Assembly (NCBI RefSeq): GCF_003116095.1
Contig: NZ_LGRA01000021.1
Span: 1,181,086-1,245,085, forward strand
Source of the DNA: Azospirillum sp. TSO35-2
GTDB taxonomy: Bacteria > Pseudomonadota > Alphaproteobacteria > Azospirillales > Azospirillaceae
DNA length: 64,000 nucleotides
Direction of reading: 5' to 3'
Positions 8,369-15,789 of the stretch are shown one piece after another; within the stretch, counting starts at the first letter, position 1, and every line of letters starts with the position of its first letter. Below the pieces are notes generated by a model that made no database searches, was not told the origin of the DNA, and saw nothing but the letters and a program-made list of their open reading frames with translations. The position numbers were made by a program, and so were the translations under genes.

Positions 8369-8626
8369 GATGTTCTTCTCCTTATTGGCCGCCGGCGGGG
8401 CGCTTCACAGGTCCCCGGTGCGGGGCGAATACGAAACGACCGTCGGCGGGCTTGGTTCCGAACACGGCCGGCCGGGGGCAGACGCGCCGCTGCGGCATGC
8501 CCATTTGGTAAGGGGTCTCCGCATAAGGTTATGGTGCGGTGCAGCGTGTCGGGCGGGAGGGGTATCCGGTTCGCGATACCGCCTCCCCAGTTAATGGGCT
8601 GAAACTCATAGGAAAATTTTTTGGAC

Positions 8627-8655
8627 TTGAAGCCCGGCGGAACCGCGATCATATT
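8627..8655 (+). promoter_or_regulatory. Sigma-70-like promoter of candidate sRNA
   Basis: TTGAAG, a 17-base spacer and CATATT. Transcription would begin near 8662 and reach the strong terminator at 8733-8763. The rest of 8369-8876 shows no credible ORF on either strand. Confidence 0.45.
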
Positions 8656-8660
8656 GTGCA

Positions 8661-8763
8661 GTGCGGCAACGGTCACGTCATGATGTGGACGTTGGCGTAA
8701 CGCACTTCTTGGGCGTTTCCTCCCTAGACTGAGGCCGCGGGTTCGCCCGCGGCCCTTTTTTTT
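8661..8763 (+). ncRNA. Candidate small RNA of about 100 nt
   Basis: Between the divergent start of otsA and the 3' end of the N-formylglutamate amidohydrolase gene there is a promoter-like pair followed about 75 bases later by a textbook intrinsic terminator, with no plus-strand coding sequence for the terminator to serve. The transcript contains the single-stranded-looking run TTTCCTCCCT (8716-8725), complementary to a Shine-Dalgarno sequence, just before the terminator stem. This is the layout of a trans-acting regulatory RNA that blocks translation start sites. It matches no family I can name. Confidence 0.5.
8733..8763 (+). terminator. Rho-independent terminator
   Basis: GGCCGCGGG-TTCG-CCCGCGGCC, a perfect 9-bp stem with a stable UUCG tetraloop, followed by one C and eight T's. 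It is on the plus strand and ends the candidate sRNA; no plus-strand protein gene precedes it. Confidence 0.88.
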
Positions 8764-8876
8764 GCCGCCGGCAAGGGGCACCGTTCTCCGGATGCCAGCC
8801 TCCGGACCGTCATTGATAAGCGTGAACTGTGGCATTCGATGGGCGGCGGACGCCGTGCGCGGTCCGCCGTCCAGGG

Positions 8877-9794
8877 TCAGCGCGGTTCCAGCCCGTCCGG
8901 CGGCAGCAGGCCCAGCGTGTCGACCAACTCGGTCATGTGGCGGGTCAGCACGTCGAGATAGGGCAGGCGGGTCAGCGCGGCCTCGTCCATGTAGAGGTCG
9001 CGGGCGATCTCGATCTGAAGCGTGTGGATGCCCTGGCGCGGCCGGCCGTAATGGCGCGTGGTGTAGCCGCCGGCGTAGGGGTTGTTGCGGCTGACGGCAT
9101 AGCCCAGCCCGCGCAGGAAGGCTTCGGCGGCGTCGATCACCGCGGCGGCGCAGGCGTTGCCGTAGCAGTCGCCCAGCACGATGTCGGGCTGGCTGCCGGT
9201 GCGGCCGGCAACCGGCGCCCCGGCCGACGGCATGGAATGGCAGTCGACCAGCAGGACATGGCCGAAGCTGTCGCGGGTGTGCTCCACCAGCTCGCGCAGC
9301 GCGGTGTGGTAGGGGGTGTAGCAGCGGTTGACTCGGTCCAGCGCCTCGGCGAAGCGCAGCTTGCCCTTGTAGATGTCCTCGCCGTTGGCGACGACGCGGG
9401 CGATGGTGCCCAACCCGGCCGCCACCCGCGGCGACCGGGTGTTGACGTAGGCCGGCAGCGGGTCGGCGAACATCTCCGGGTCGAGTTCGTAGGCCTCGCG
9501 GTTGACGTCCAGATAGGCGCGCGGGAACAGGGCGCGGATCATTGGCACGCCGACGGCAGGGGCGAAGGCGAAGATCTCGTCGACGAAGCAGTCCTCGGAC
9601 TTGCGCAGTGCCCGGGCGTCCAGCCGCGAGGCGGCGAGGAAGGCCGGGGAATAGGCGTTCCCGCTGTGCGGCGACGCCAGGACGAGCGGCAGCCTCTGGC
9701 TCGGCGGGGCCAGGATCTCGAAGGCCGGATCGTCGTGGGCGGGTCGTCCCTGCCCAGCGCCGGCATCACGTTGCGCGTCGAAGGAGGCGTCCAT
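8877..9794 (-). CDS. N-formylglutamate amidohydrolase family protein
   Basis: Hydrolyses N-formyl-L-glutamate or a related N-acyl amino acid. Family motifs: VLASPHSGNAYSP near residue 40, KSEDCFVDEIF, FPRAYLDVNREAYELDPEMF, LLVDCHSMPS and RNNPYAGGYTTRHYGRP; these supply the zinc-binding and substrate residues. 305 residues is slightly longer than HutG. No other histidine-degradation genes are adjacent, so the physiological substrate is uncertain. The start ATG 9794 is followed by 25 poorly conserved residues. Confidence 0.85.
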   Translation of the reverse strand: MDASFDAQRDAGAGQGRPAHDDPAFEILAPPSQRLPLVLASPHSGNAYSPAFLAASRLDARALRKSEDCFVDEIFAFAPAVGVPMIRALFPRAYLDVNREAYELDPEMFADPLPAYVNTRSPRVAAGLGTIARVVANGEDIYKGKLRFAEALDRVNRCYTPYHTALRELVEHTRDSFGHVLLVDCHSMPSAGAPVAGRTGSQPDIVLGDCYGNACAAAVIDAAEAFLRGLGYAVSRNNPYAGGYTTRHYGRPRQGIHTLQIEIARDLYMDEAALTRLPYLDVLTRHMTELVDTLGLLPPDGLEPR

Positions 9795-9901
9795 GGGGAA
9801 GTGATGTAGTCGACGCCGCGCCCGCTGTCACGGGACCGCCCGCGCTTCCGCCGCCGTCGGGCAAAAAAAGCGGAGACCGCGGAAAAATGCGCACAAAGGG
9901 C

Positions 9902-9930
9902 TTGCGCAGGTCCCGAGAGGTCGGTATACA
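9902..9930 (+). promoter_or_regulatory. Promoter of tRNA-Val
   Basis: TTGCGC, a 17-base spacer and TATACA, ending 54 bases before the mature tRNA-Val. Strong match to the housekeeping sigma consensus. Confidence 0.7.
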
Positions 9931-9984
9931 CCCGCCCACGCCGGACGGAACGACGCCAAGCGCGCCGCGAAAGCCGGTACAAGT

Positions 9985-10059
9985 GGGCGGTTAGCTCAGC
10001 GGGAGAGCACTACGTTGACATCGTAGGGGTCACTGGTTCAATCCCAGTACCGCCCACCA
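9985..10059 (+). tRNA. tRNA-Val (anticodon GAC)
   Basis: A complete cloverleaf: acceptor stem GGGCGGT pairs with ACCGCCC, D arm GCTCAGCGGGAGAGC, anticodon arm CTACG-TTGACAT-CGTAG with anticodon GAC, T arm CACTGGTTCAATCCCAGTA with one extra base, and an encoded CCA. It reads GUC and, by wobble, GUU codons. It has its own promoter at 9902-9930. Confidence 0.97.
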
Positions 10060-10254
10060 TTCTGAAGGCCGGCAACCGAAACGGGTTGCCGGCCTTCGCC
10101 GTTTTGGGCTTCGCTCCGTCGCTTCGGGGCCCGCCCGCGCCCTCTCGCCAGACGGCCGCGCACCGCTTACGCTTGATGGACGAACAATCTCCGGCCGGCT
10201 CTGTCCCGGCCGGCCCATCGTTCATTGGCCTGTCGTCCATTGGGAGGAGCATCC

Positions 10255-11073
10255 ATGTCCACCGATACCCGGCGTCCCCGCCGCTGGAGTCTGGCCGCGG
10301 CCCTGGGCGCGGCGCTGGTCTGCGCCGTTGCCGCCGTCGCCTCGCCTGGAACCGCAACGGCGGCGGAACCGTCGCGCCTCGATGCGGTGCTGGCCGCCGG
10401 TACGCTGCGCGTCGGCACCACCGGCGACTACAAGCCCTTCACCTACCTGAATCCCCAGACCCAGACCTTCGAGGGCATGGATATCGACCTGGCGCAGGCG
10501 ATGGGCAAGGCGCTGGGCGTGAAGGTGGAGTTCGTGAAGACCAGCTGGTCCACGCTGATGCCCGATCTGGAGACCGACAAGTACGACATCGCCGTCGGCG
10601 GTGTGTCGGTGACGCTGGAGCGGCAGAAGAAGGCGCTGTTCTCGGATCCGCTGATGCGCGACGGCAAGACGCCGATCACCCGCTGCGAGAACAAGGACCG
10701 CTTCCAGACCATCGCCGACATCGACAAGCCCGGCGTCCGCCTGATCGTCAACCCGGGCGGCACCAACGAGAAGTTCGCCCGCGCCAACATCCGCGCCGCC
10801 GGGATCGAGGTCCATCCCGACAATGTGACCATCTTCGACCAGATCGTCGCCGGCAAGGCCGACCTGATGATCACCGACGCGGTCGAAACCCGGCTGCAGC
10901 AGAAACTGCACCCGGAATTGTGCGCGGTCCATCCCGACCAGCCCTTCGACTTTTCGGAAAAGGCCTTCCTGCTGCCGCGGGACATCGTGCTGAAGCTGTG
11001 GGTCGACCAGTGGCTCCACCGCGCCGTCGCCACCGGCGACTATCAGGCGGTGTTCGATCGCTGGCTGAAGTGA
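10255..11073 (+). CDS. pheC: Periplasmic cyclohexadienyl (arogenate/prephenate) dehydratase
   Basis: 272 residues. An N-terminal signal peptide (LAAALGAALVCAVAAVAS, cleavage likely after ATAAE) precedes a periplasmic binding-protein type II fold. Long stretches match PheC of Pseudomonas: LRVGTTGDYKPFTY, YDIAVGGVSVTLERQKKALF, RDGKTPITRCENKDRFQTI, VNPGGTNEKFARANI, HPDNVTIFDQIVAGKADLM and HPELCAVHPDQPFDFSEKA. These set it apart from ordinary amino-acid binding proteins; no ABC permease or ATPase is adjacent. It would convert prephenate to phenylpyruvate, or arogenate to phenylalanine, outside the cytoplasm. The RBS GGGAGGAG fixes ATG 10255. Confidence 0.85.
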   Translation: MSTDTRRPRRWSLAAALGAALVCAVAAVASPGTATAAEPSRLDAVLAAGTLRVGTTGDYKPFTYLNPQTQTFEGMDIDLAQAMGKALGVKVEFVKTSWSTLMPDLETDKYDIAVGGVSVTLERQKKALFSDPLMRDGKTPITRCENKDRFQTIADIDKPGVRLIVNPGGTNEKFARANIRAAGIEVHPDNVTIFDQIVAGKADLMITDAVETRLQQKLHPELCAVHPDQPFDFSEKAFLLPRDIVLKLWVDQWLHRAVATGDYQAVFDRWLK

Positions 11074-11162
11074 CCGTTTGATAGGGACCTGTGGAAGAGC
11101 CGTCGCTTTCAAGCGGAAGCGGCGGCCGCCAACCGGCACACCGCGCACGGACGCGCAAAAGC

Positions 11163-11198
11163 AACAAGGGCCCGGCGATGGTTCGCCGAGCCCTTGTT
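11163..11198 (-). terminator. Terminator downstream of tRNA-Ala
   Basis: A long inverted repeat, AACAAGGGCCCGGCGA and TCGCCGAGCCCTTGTT around a short loop, followed on the minus strand by GCTTTTG. It lies just beyond the CCA end of tRNA-Ala and would end the tRNA-Leu/tRNA-Ala transcript. Confidence 0.75.
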
Positions 11199-11203
11199 CT
11201 GTT

Positions 11204-11279
<76 letters not shown>

Positions 11280-11308
11280 GTTTAACCCGTTCACCAACAC
11301 TGGGGTGT

Positions 11309-11395
11309 TGGTGCGCTCGAAGGGAGTCGAACCCCCACGACCTTGCGGTCACTAGGACCTGAACCTAGCGCGTCTACCAGTTCCGCCACGAGCGC
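11309..11395 (-). tRNA. tRNA-Leu (anticodon CAG)
   Basis: An 87-nt class II tRNA: acceptor GCGCTCG pairs with CGAGCGC, anticodon arm CTAGG-TTCAGGT-CCTAG with anticodon CAG, a long variable arm TGACCGCAAGGTCG, T arm GTGGGGGTTCGACTCCC and encoded CCA. It decodes CUG, the dominant leucine codon in this DNA. Confidence 0.97.
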
Positions 11396-11426
11396 GTCCC
11401 GCACCTGCGTCGGTGCGAGGAGCGGG

Positions 11427-11455
11427 TGTATAAAGGGCGTTTCGGTCGGACACAA
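11427..11455 (-). promoter_or_regulatory. Promoter of tRNA-Leu / tRNA-Ala
   Basis: On the minus strand: TTGTGT, a 17-base spacer and TATACA, ending 31 bases before the mature tRNA-Leu. It is nearly the same as the tRNA-Val and tRNA-Pro promoters. Confidence 0.7.
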
Positions 11456-11507
11456 GCACGGAATGCGCACCCGCTGCATTTTTTTGCACGCCCGGCTCGC
11501 CGGCACG

Positions 11508-11557
11508 GAAAAGGCCGCGGACCCTGTGGGACGTCCCACAGGGTCCGCGGCCTTTTC
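11508..11557. terminator. 50-bp perfect palindrome, terminator of cstA
   Basis: Every base of 11508-11532 pairs with 11533-11557. Arms begin AAAAGGCCGCGGACCC, and the end is GGCCTTTT, so it works as a terminator in both directions. It lies 51 bp past the cstA stop. Its core (11525-11540) is TGTGGGACGTCCCACA, a 16-base palindrome found again at 25014 and, with one change, at 13621. Confidence 0.85.
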
Positions 11558-11608
11558 AGCCTTCCCCGGCCCGTTGCCGGGCCGGGGCGGGAGCCGTCGC
11601 CCGTCCGG

Positions 11609-13414
11609 TCACTCGGCCGGGGTGGCGATCATCGGCACCTCGGCGGCGCGGAGCTGCAGAAGCTCCTTCCACTTCTTCAGCGCGGCGACGAGGATGACGA
11701 AGCCCAGCACCAGCATGATGATCGAGATGCCGGCGTTGAAGGGGTTGTAGCCCTTGGCGGCCTTGTTCAGGTAGACGTTGGCGATCATCCAGTAGCCGGC
11801 GACGTTGACCGTGACGAACAGGTAGGCCAGCGGGACCAGGCAGGTCAGCATGTAGATCCGCTTCTGGGCCAGGCGCAGGATGATGGTGGCGCCGATGATC
11901 AGGCCGACCGAGGCCATCAGCTGGTTCGACACCCCGAACAGCGCCCACACCGAGTTGATGTCGCCCGACGTCAGCAGATAACCCCAGGCCACGCAGGCCA
12001 GCACGCTGGCGATGATCGAACCGGGCACCCAGTCCAGCCGCTTCATCGGGGCGTAGAGGTCGCCCAGCAGGTCCTGCAGCAGGTAACGGGCGACGCGGGT
12101 GCCGCTGTCGACGGCGGTCAGGATGAACACCGCCTCGAACATCACGACGAACTGGAAGAAGTAGGAGGCGAGGTTGCCGAACCACGGCACGCGGGTGAAG
12201 ATCTCGGTCATGCCGACCGCGAGCGTCACCGCACCGCCGGTGCGGCCGTAGAGGTCGAGGCCGATTTCCTGGCTCAGCCGCGGCAGGTCGACGACGTTCA
12301 TGCCCAGGGCCTTGAAGGCGGCCGGCGCGGAGTTGATGGCGAAATAGTCGGCCGGGTGCAGCGAGGTGGCGGCGATCAGCGCCATGACGCCGACCACGCA
12401 TTCCGCCAGCATGCCGCCGAAGGCCACCGGACGGATGTCGCTCCACTTGTCGATCAGCTTGGGCGTGGTGCCCGACCCGATGAAGGCGTGGAAGCCGGAG
12501 ATGGCGCCGCAGGCGATGGTGATCGAGATGAAGGGCCAGACCGGGCCGTTCAGCACCGGGCCGCCGCCATGGATGAAGTCGGTCAGGGCCGGGAAGCGGA
12601 TTTCCGGGTTGATGAAGACGACGCCGACGACCAGCGCGCCGAACACGCCGATCTTCATGAAGCTCGACAGGTAGCCGCGCGGGGTCAGCAGCATCCACAC
12701 CGGCAGGGCGGTGGCGAAGAAGGCGTAGACCGGCAGGGCGACGGCCACGGTTTCAGCGTGCAGCGTCAGCCACTCGCCGACCATCGTCCCCTGGATGTAG
12801 GGGCCGGCGAAGACCGAGGCGGCGATGGCGGCGATGCCGACCTGGGTGGCGCCCTTCGACGAGCCGGTGACCCGCTCGTAGAGGCCGAGCGCGATGGCGA
12901 TCGGGATCGTCATGAACACCGCGAAGGTGCCCCAGGCGTTGCGTTCCAGCGCATGGACGACGACCATCGACAGGCCGGCCATGGTGATGGTGATGATGAA
13001 CAGCATCGCCAGACCGGTGCACCAGCCGGCGACCGGGCCCAGCTCGGCCTTGGCGACCTCCGACAGGGACTGGCCCTTGTGCTTCATCGAGGCGAACAGC
13101 ACGACCGTGTCGTGCACGGCGCCGCCGATGACGCAGCCGATCAGCAGCCAGAGGAAGCTCGGCAGATAGCCGAACTGGGCGGCCAGCACCGGGCCGACCA
13201 GCGGGCCGGCGGCGGCGATGGCGGCGAAATGCTGGCCGGCGTTCACCCATTTCTTGGTGGGAACGTAGTTCTTGCCGTCCTGCAGCATGTGGGACGGGGT
13301 GACTTCGGAATCGTCGGCACGGAGAACCTTGCGCACGAAGAACACGCCGTAGAAGCGGTAGCAGAGCGCAAGAATGCAGAGTGTCGCGATCACAAAGGTT
13401 AAGGCGTGATCCAT
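11609..13414 (-). CDS. cstA: CstA-family pyruvate/peptide transporter
   Basis: A 601-residue inner-membrane protein with many hydrophobic helices. Family blocks: YRFYGVFFVRKVL, DGKNYVPTKKWVNAGQHFAA, GPLVGPVLAAQFGYLPSFLW, SGFHAFIGSGTTPKLIDKW and FGVSNQLMASVGLI. E. coli CstA and BtsT of this family take up pyruvate. ATG 13414 is preceded by AGGAG; earlier in-frame starts encode low-complexity sequence. The partner ybdD is divergent at 13666 rather than downstream as in E. coli, and a BtsR/BtsS-like two-component system lies 2.4 kb away. Three phased repeats upstream (13484-13534) look like BtsR boxes, so induction by external pyruvate is likely. Confidence 0.93.
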   Translation of the reverse strand: MDHALTFVIATLCILALCYRFYGVFFVRKVLRADDSEVTPSHMLQDGKNYVPTKKWVNAGQHFAAIAAAGPLVGPVLAAQFGYLPSFLWLLIGCVIGGAVHDTVVLFASMKHKGQSLSEVAKAELGPVAGWCTGLAMLFIITITMAGLSMVVVHALERNAWGTFAVFMTIPIAIALGLYERVTGSSKGATQVGIAAIAASVFAGPYIQGTMVGEWLTLHAETVAVALPVYAFFATALPVWMLLTPRGYLSSFMKIGVFGALVVGVVFINPEIRFPALTDFIHGGGPVLNGPVWPFISITIACGAISGFHAFIGSGTTPKLIDKWSDIRPVAFGGMLAECVVGVMALIAATSLHPADYFAINSAPAAFKALGMNVVDLPRLSQEIGLDLYGRTGGAVTLAVGMTEIFTRVPWFGNLASYFFQFVVMFEAVFILTAVDSGTRVARYLLQDLLGDLYAPMKRLDWVPGSIIASVLACVAWGYLLTSGDINSVWALFGVSNQLMASVGLIIGATIILRLAQKRIYMLTCLVPLAYLFVTVNVAGYWMIANVYLNKAAKGYNPFNAGISIIMLVLGFVILVAALKKWKELLQLRAAEVPMIATPAE

Positions 13415-13483
13415 GACGGCTCTCCTGAGAAGGAATTCGCCCCTGGTGTACGCCTCAGCCTCCGCCGGATGGGGTGGATTGCC

Positions 13484-13534
13484 GCGAGCGGTGGTCAGGA
13501 CGTGGCGAGCGGTCGCCAGCAGAGGCCAAGCGGC
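13484..13534 (-). promoter_or_regulatory. Three 21-bp-phased direct repeats, candidate BtsR/LytTR box for cstA
   Basis: GCGAGCGGT at 13484 and again at 13505, then CCAAGCGGC at 13526: start-to-start spacing is 21 bp each time, two helical turns. Read towards cstA they are ACCGCTCG, ACCGCTCG and GCCGCTTG. As I recall it, the published E. coli BtsR (YehT) site is two copies of ACC(G/A)CT(C/T)A separated by 13 bp, which is also a 21-bp period. The repeats lie 70-120 bp before the cstA start, the right place for an activator. Confidence 0.65.
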
Positions 13535-13620
13535 GCCGCTGGGGGGCGAATGGCGACCGCTGGGCGGCCCATGGCGCCGCTCGCCCGGATCGCCACCACT
13601 GGACGCCGGGCCGGGGGTAG

Positions 13621-13636
13621 TGTGGGACGTCTCACA
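13621..13636. repeat. 16-bp palindrome upstream of ybdD
   Basis: TGTGGGACGTCTCACA, one mismatch from a perfect palindrome and from the copies at 11525 and 25014. It ends 29 bases before the ybdD start codon and may be an operator. Confidence 0.5.
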
Positions 13637-13665
13637 CCGCCCCACCGCCGACGCGAGGTTCCCCG

Positions 13666-13863
13666 ATGACGACCCCCTGCCCCCGCACGCCCCTGCGACA
13701 GGCGCTGACCAGCCTGCGCCGGCTGTTCAACGACGACAGCTACGAACGCTACCGCGAGGCCCAGGCCCGTATGGCCCCCGACGAGCCGCCGCTCGACCGG
13801 CAGGCCTTCAAGGCGCGGCAGATCCTGATGACGCTGGGGCGCGGCTGCTGCGGCGGGCGTTAG
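13666..13863 (+). CDS. YbdD/YjiX-family small CstA-associated protein
   Basis: 65 residues. RRLFNDDSYERYREAQARMA, DEPPLDRQAFKARQ and the C-terminal GRGCCGG fit the YbdD/YjiX family, usually encoded straight after cstA or btsT. In some relatives one of the terminal cysteines is selenocysteine; here both are plain Cys codons and there is no in-frame TGA. Its role is unknown; an accessory to CstA-type transport is inferred from co-occurrence. The gene is divergent from cstA across a 251-bp regulatory region. Its last 56 bp overlap the end of the convergent yihY-like gene. Confidence 0.75.
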   Translation: MTTPCPRTPLRQALTSLRRLFNDDSYERYREAQARMAPDEPPLDRQAFKARQILMTLGRGCCGGR

Positions 13864-14743
13864 GGCTGGCCCCCGGGTCGGCCCCGGGGCCGGCGGCGGC
13901 CCGGCTGCCGCTGCGCTCGGAATAGGCGCGCGTCAGCTCGGCCCCGAACAGGAAGATCACCGCCGAATAATAGACCCACAGCAGGATCAGCACGAAGGAC
14001 CCGGCCGCGCCATAGACCGTCACCACGCCGCTGGTGGCGATGTAGAAGCCGATCAGGAACTTGCCCACCGCGAACAGGAAGGCGTTGACCGCCGCGCCCA
14101 GCCAGACGTCGGTCCAGGGAATGCCGGTGTCGGGCAGGATGCGGTAGATCAGCGCGAACAGCACCGTCAGCACCGCCCACGACGTCACCACGTCGAAGCC
14201 CCACAGCAGGGCCGGCAGGGACGGCAGGACGCTGGCGGCCCAGGCGCCGAACGCCGCCAGCCCGGCGCTGACCACCAGCGAGACGACCAGCAGGAAGCCG
14301 ATGGCGCCGATCAGGGCCAGCGCCTTCAGCCGCACCCGCACCAGCCATGTGATGGTGGCTTCCTGCGACGCCTCCACCTTCCAGATGCGGTTCAGCGCCG
14401 TCTGGAGTTCGACGAACACGGTGGTCGCGCCGACGAGGATGGTGCCGATGCCGATCGCGCTCGCCCAGACGCTGGTGCCCCGGTCGCCGGCGCGGGCGAT
14501 CATGTCCTGCACCGTCTGCCCGGCGTCACGGCCGATCAGCCCGCTCAACTGGTCGACCAGCGCCCCCCGCGCCGCGTCGTCGCCGAACACCAGCCCGGCC
14601 AGCGCGATGACCAGGATCGCCAGCGGCGCCAGCGAGAAGATGGTGTAGAAGGCGATCGACGCCCCCAGGCTCATGGCGTCGTCGTTCATCCAGCCGCGCG
14701 CCGCATCGGCGACGATCCCCCACCAGCGCCGCAAGCCTCCCAT
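13808..14743 (-). CDS. YihY/virulence factor BrkB-family membrane protein
   Basis: 311 residues, about six hydrophobic helices. MSLGASIAFYTIFSLAPLAI near the start, ELQTALNRIWKV, and YGAAGSFVLILLWVYYSAVI with FLFGAELTRAYSER near the end are YihY-family signatures; the family was once called ribonuclease BN but is a membrane protein of uncertain role. GGGGAGG upstream supports ATG 14743. The Ser/Ala/Pro-rich tail reads into the ybdD coding region on the other strand (56-bp convergent overlap). Confidence 0.88.
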   Translation of the reverse strand: MGGLRRWWGIVADAARGWMNDDAMSLGASIAFYTIFSLAPLAILVIALAGLVFGDDAARGALVDQLSGLIGRDAGQTVQDMIARAGDRGTSVWASAIGIGTILVGATTVFVELQTALNRIWKVEASQEATITWLVRVRLKALALIGAIGFLLVVSLVVSAGLAAFGAWAASVLPSLPALLWGFDVVTSWAVLTVLFALIYRILPDTGIPWTDVWLGAAVNAFLFAVGKFLIGFYIATSGVVTVYGAAGSFVLILLWVYYSAVIFLFGAELTRAYSERSGSRAAAGPGADPGASPNARRSSRAPASSGSAAP

Positions 14744-15069
14744 CGCCACGCCTCCCCATCCCGCTCCGTTGAAGGAGTAACGCCCGACCCGCTGTTTTGA
14801 TCTGCGGCGAACGGACCGCCCGCAGCGATTTCCCAGGGTGGTCGCCTGTGGCCAGCACAAGTTTGCCCAAGAAAGCCCGTGATTCCCGCGCAGGCGGGAA
14901 TCCAGCCATTTCAGCCCGTGCTTACCCGAATCCCGCATCCGTGGTAGGAAGGACCGGTCGCCGGCCCGGCGGACGGAACCGTGGAACGGGGCACGCCACC
15001 CTGTTTCACCCGGTTTCAAACGTTCCGTCGGCCGTTCCACTGGCCGTCCACCGGCAGGAGACCAAACCC
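14744..15069. other. Divergent intergenic region with one repeat
   Basis: 326 bp between the YihY-like gene and the racemase gene. It holds the palindrome at 14881-14902 and otherwise nothing I can support as a gene. Confidence 0.6.
14881..14902. repeat. dRS3/REP-like palindrome
   Basis: GATTCCCGC-GCAG-GCGGGAATC, 9-bp perfect arms, followed by CAG. This is the common intergenic repeat form ATTCCC...GGGAAT known as dRS3 in Neisseria and seen in many proteobacteria. Flanking bases (CCCGTGATTCCCGCG) fit that family. Confidence 0.75.
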
Positions 15070-15774
15070 ATGTCGCAGAAAGTCATCGGTCTGATCGGCG
15101 GCATGAGCTGGGAAAGCTCGGCCGAGTATTACCGCATCATCAACGAGCGGGTGCGCGACCGGTTGGGCGGCCTGCGCTCGGCGCGCTGCCTGATGTGGTC
15201 CTTCGATTTCGCCGAGATCGAGGCGTTGCAGCACGCCGGCCGCTGGGATGACGCCACCGCCCTGATGATCGACGCGGCGCGGCGGCTGGAGTGCGGCGGG
15301 GCGGATTTCCTGCTGATCTGCACCAACACCATGCACCGCATGGCGGCGGAGGTGCAGGCGGCGGTCGGCGTTCCCCTGCTGCACATCGCCGACCCCACCG
15401 CCGCGCGCATCCGCGCCGCCGGCTTCCGCCGGGTCGGGCTGCTCGGCACCGCCTTCACCATGGAACAGGACTTCTACAAGGGCCGGCTGGCCGAGCGGCA
15501 CGGGCTGGAGGTGCTGGTGCCGGACACCGCCGACCGCGCCACTGTCCACCGCATCATCTACGACGAGCTGGTCCAGGGCCGGGTCGAGCCGGCGTCGCGC
15601 GACGCCTACCGCGCGGTGATCGCCCGGCTGGTGGAGCGCGGGGCGGAGGCGGTCATCCTCGGCTGCACCGAGATCATGCTGCTGGTCGGGCCGCAGGACA
15701 GCGCCGTGCCGCTCTACGACACCACGGCGATCCACGCCGAGGCGGCGGTGGAACTGGCCATCGCCGACCTGTGA
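15070..15774 (+). CDS. Aspartate/glutamate racemase family protein
   Basis: A 234-residue cytoplasmic enzyme that inverts the alpha-carbon of aspartate or glutamate without a cofactor. IGLIGGMSWESSAEYYR at the start, ICTNTMHRMAAEVQ with the first catalytic Cys, and LGCTEIMLL with the second Cys are diagnostic. AGGAG lies nine bases before ATG 15070. It converges on the response-regulator gene with a 15-bp gap. Substrate (Asp versus Glu, or a hydantoin-type compound) is not settled by sequence. Confidence 0.9.
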   Translation: MSQKVIGLIGGMSWESSAEYYRIINERVRDRLGGLRSARCLMWSFDFAEIEALQHAGRWDDATALMIDAARRLECGGADFLLICTNTMHRMAAEVQAAVGVPLLHIADPTAARIRAAGFRRVGLLGTAFTMEQDFYKGRLAERHGLEVLVPDTADRATVHRIIYDELVQGRVEPASRDAYRAVIARLVERGAEAVILGCTEIMLLVGPQDSAVPLYDTTAIHAEAAVELAIADL

Positions 15775-15789
15775 CGGCGCCGCCCGCCC

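Noticed and set aside
10255..11073. Ordinary amino-acid ABC binding protein
   Set aside because: No permease or ATPase gene is near, and the PheC-specific blocks are strongly conserved.
11426..13402. A 658-codon plus-strand reading frame
   Set aside because: Antisense shadow of cstA with no family pattern; it also crosses the cstA terminator palindrome.
13666..13863. Selenocysteine in the YbdD-like protein
   Set aside because: Some relatives use TGA near the C-terminus, but this gene has two Cys codons there and ends in TAG.
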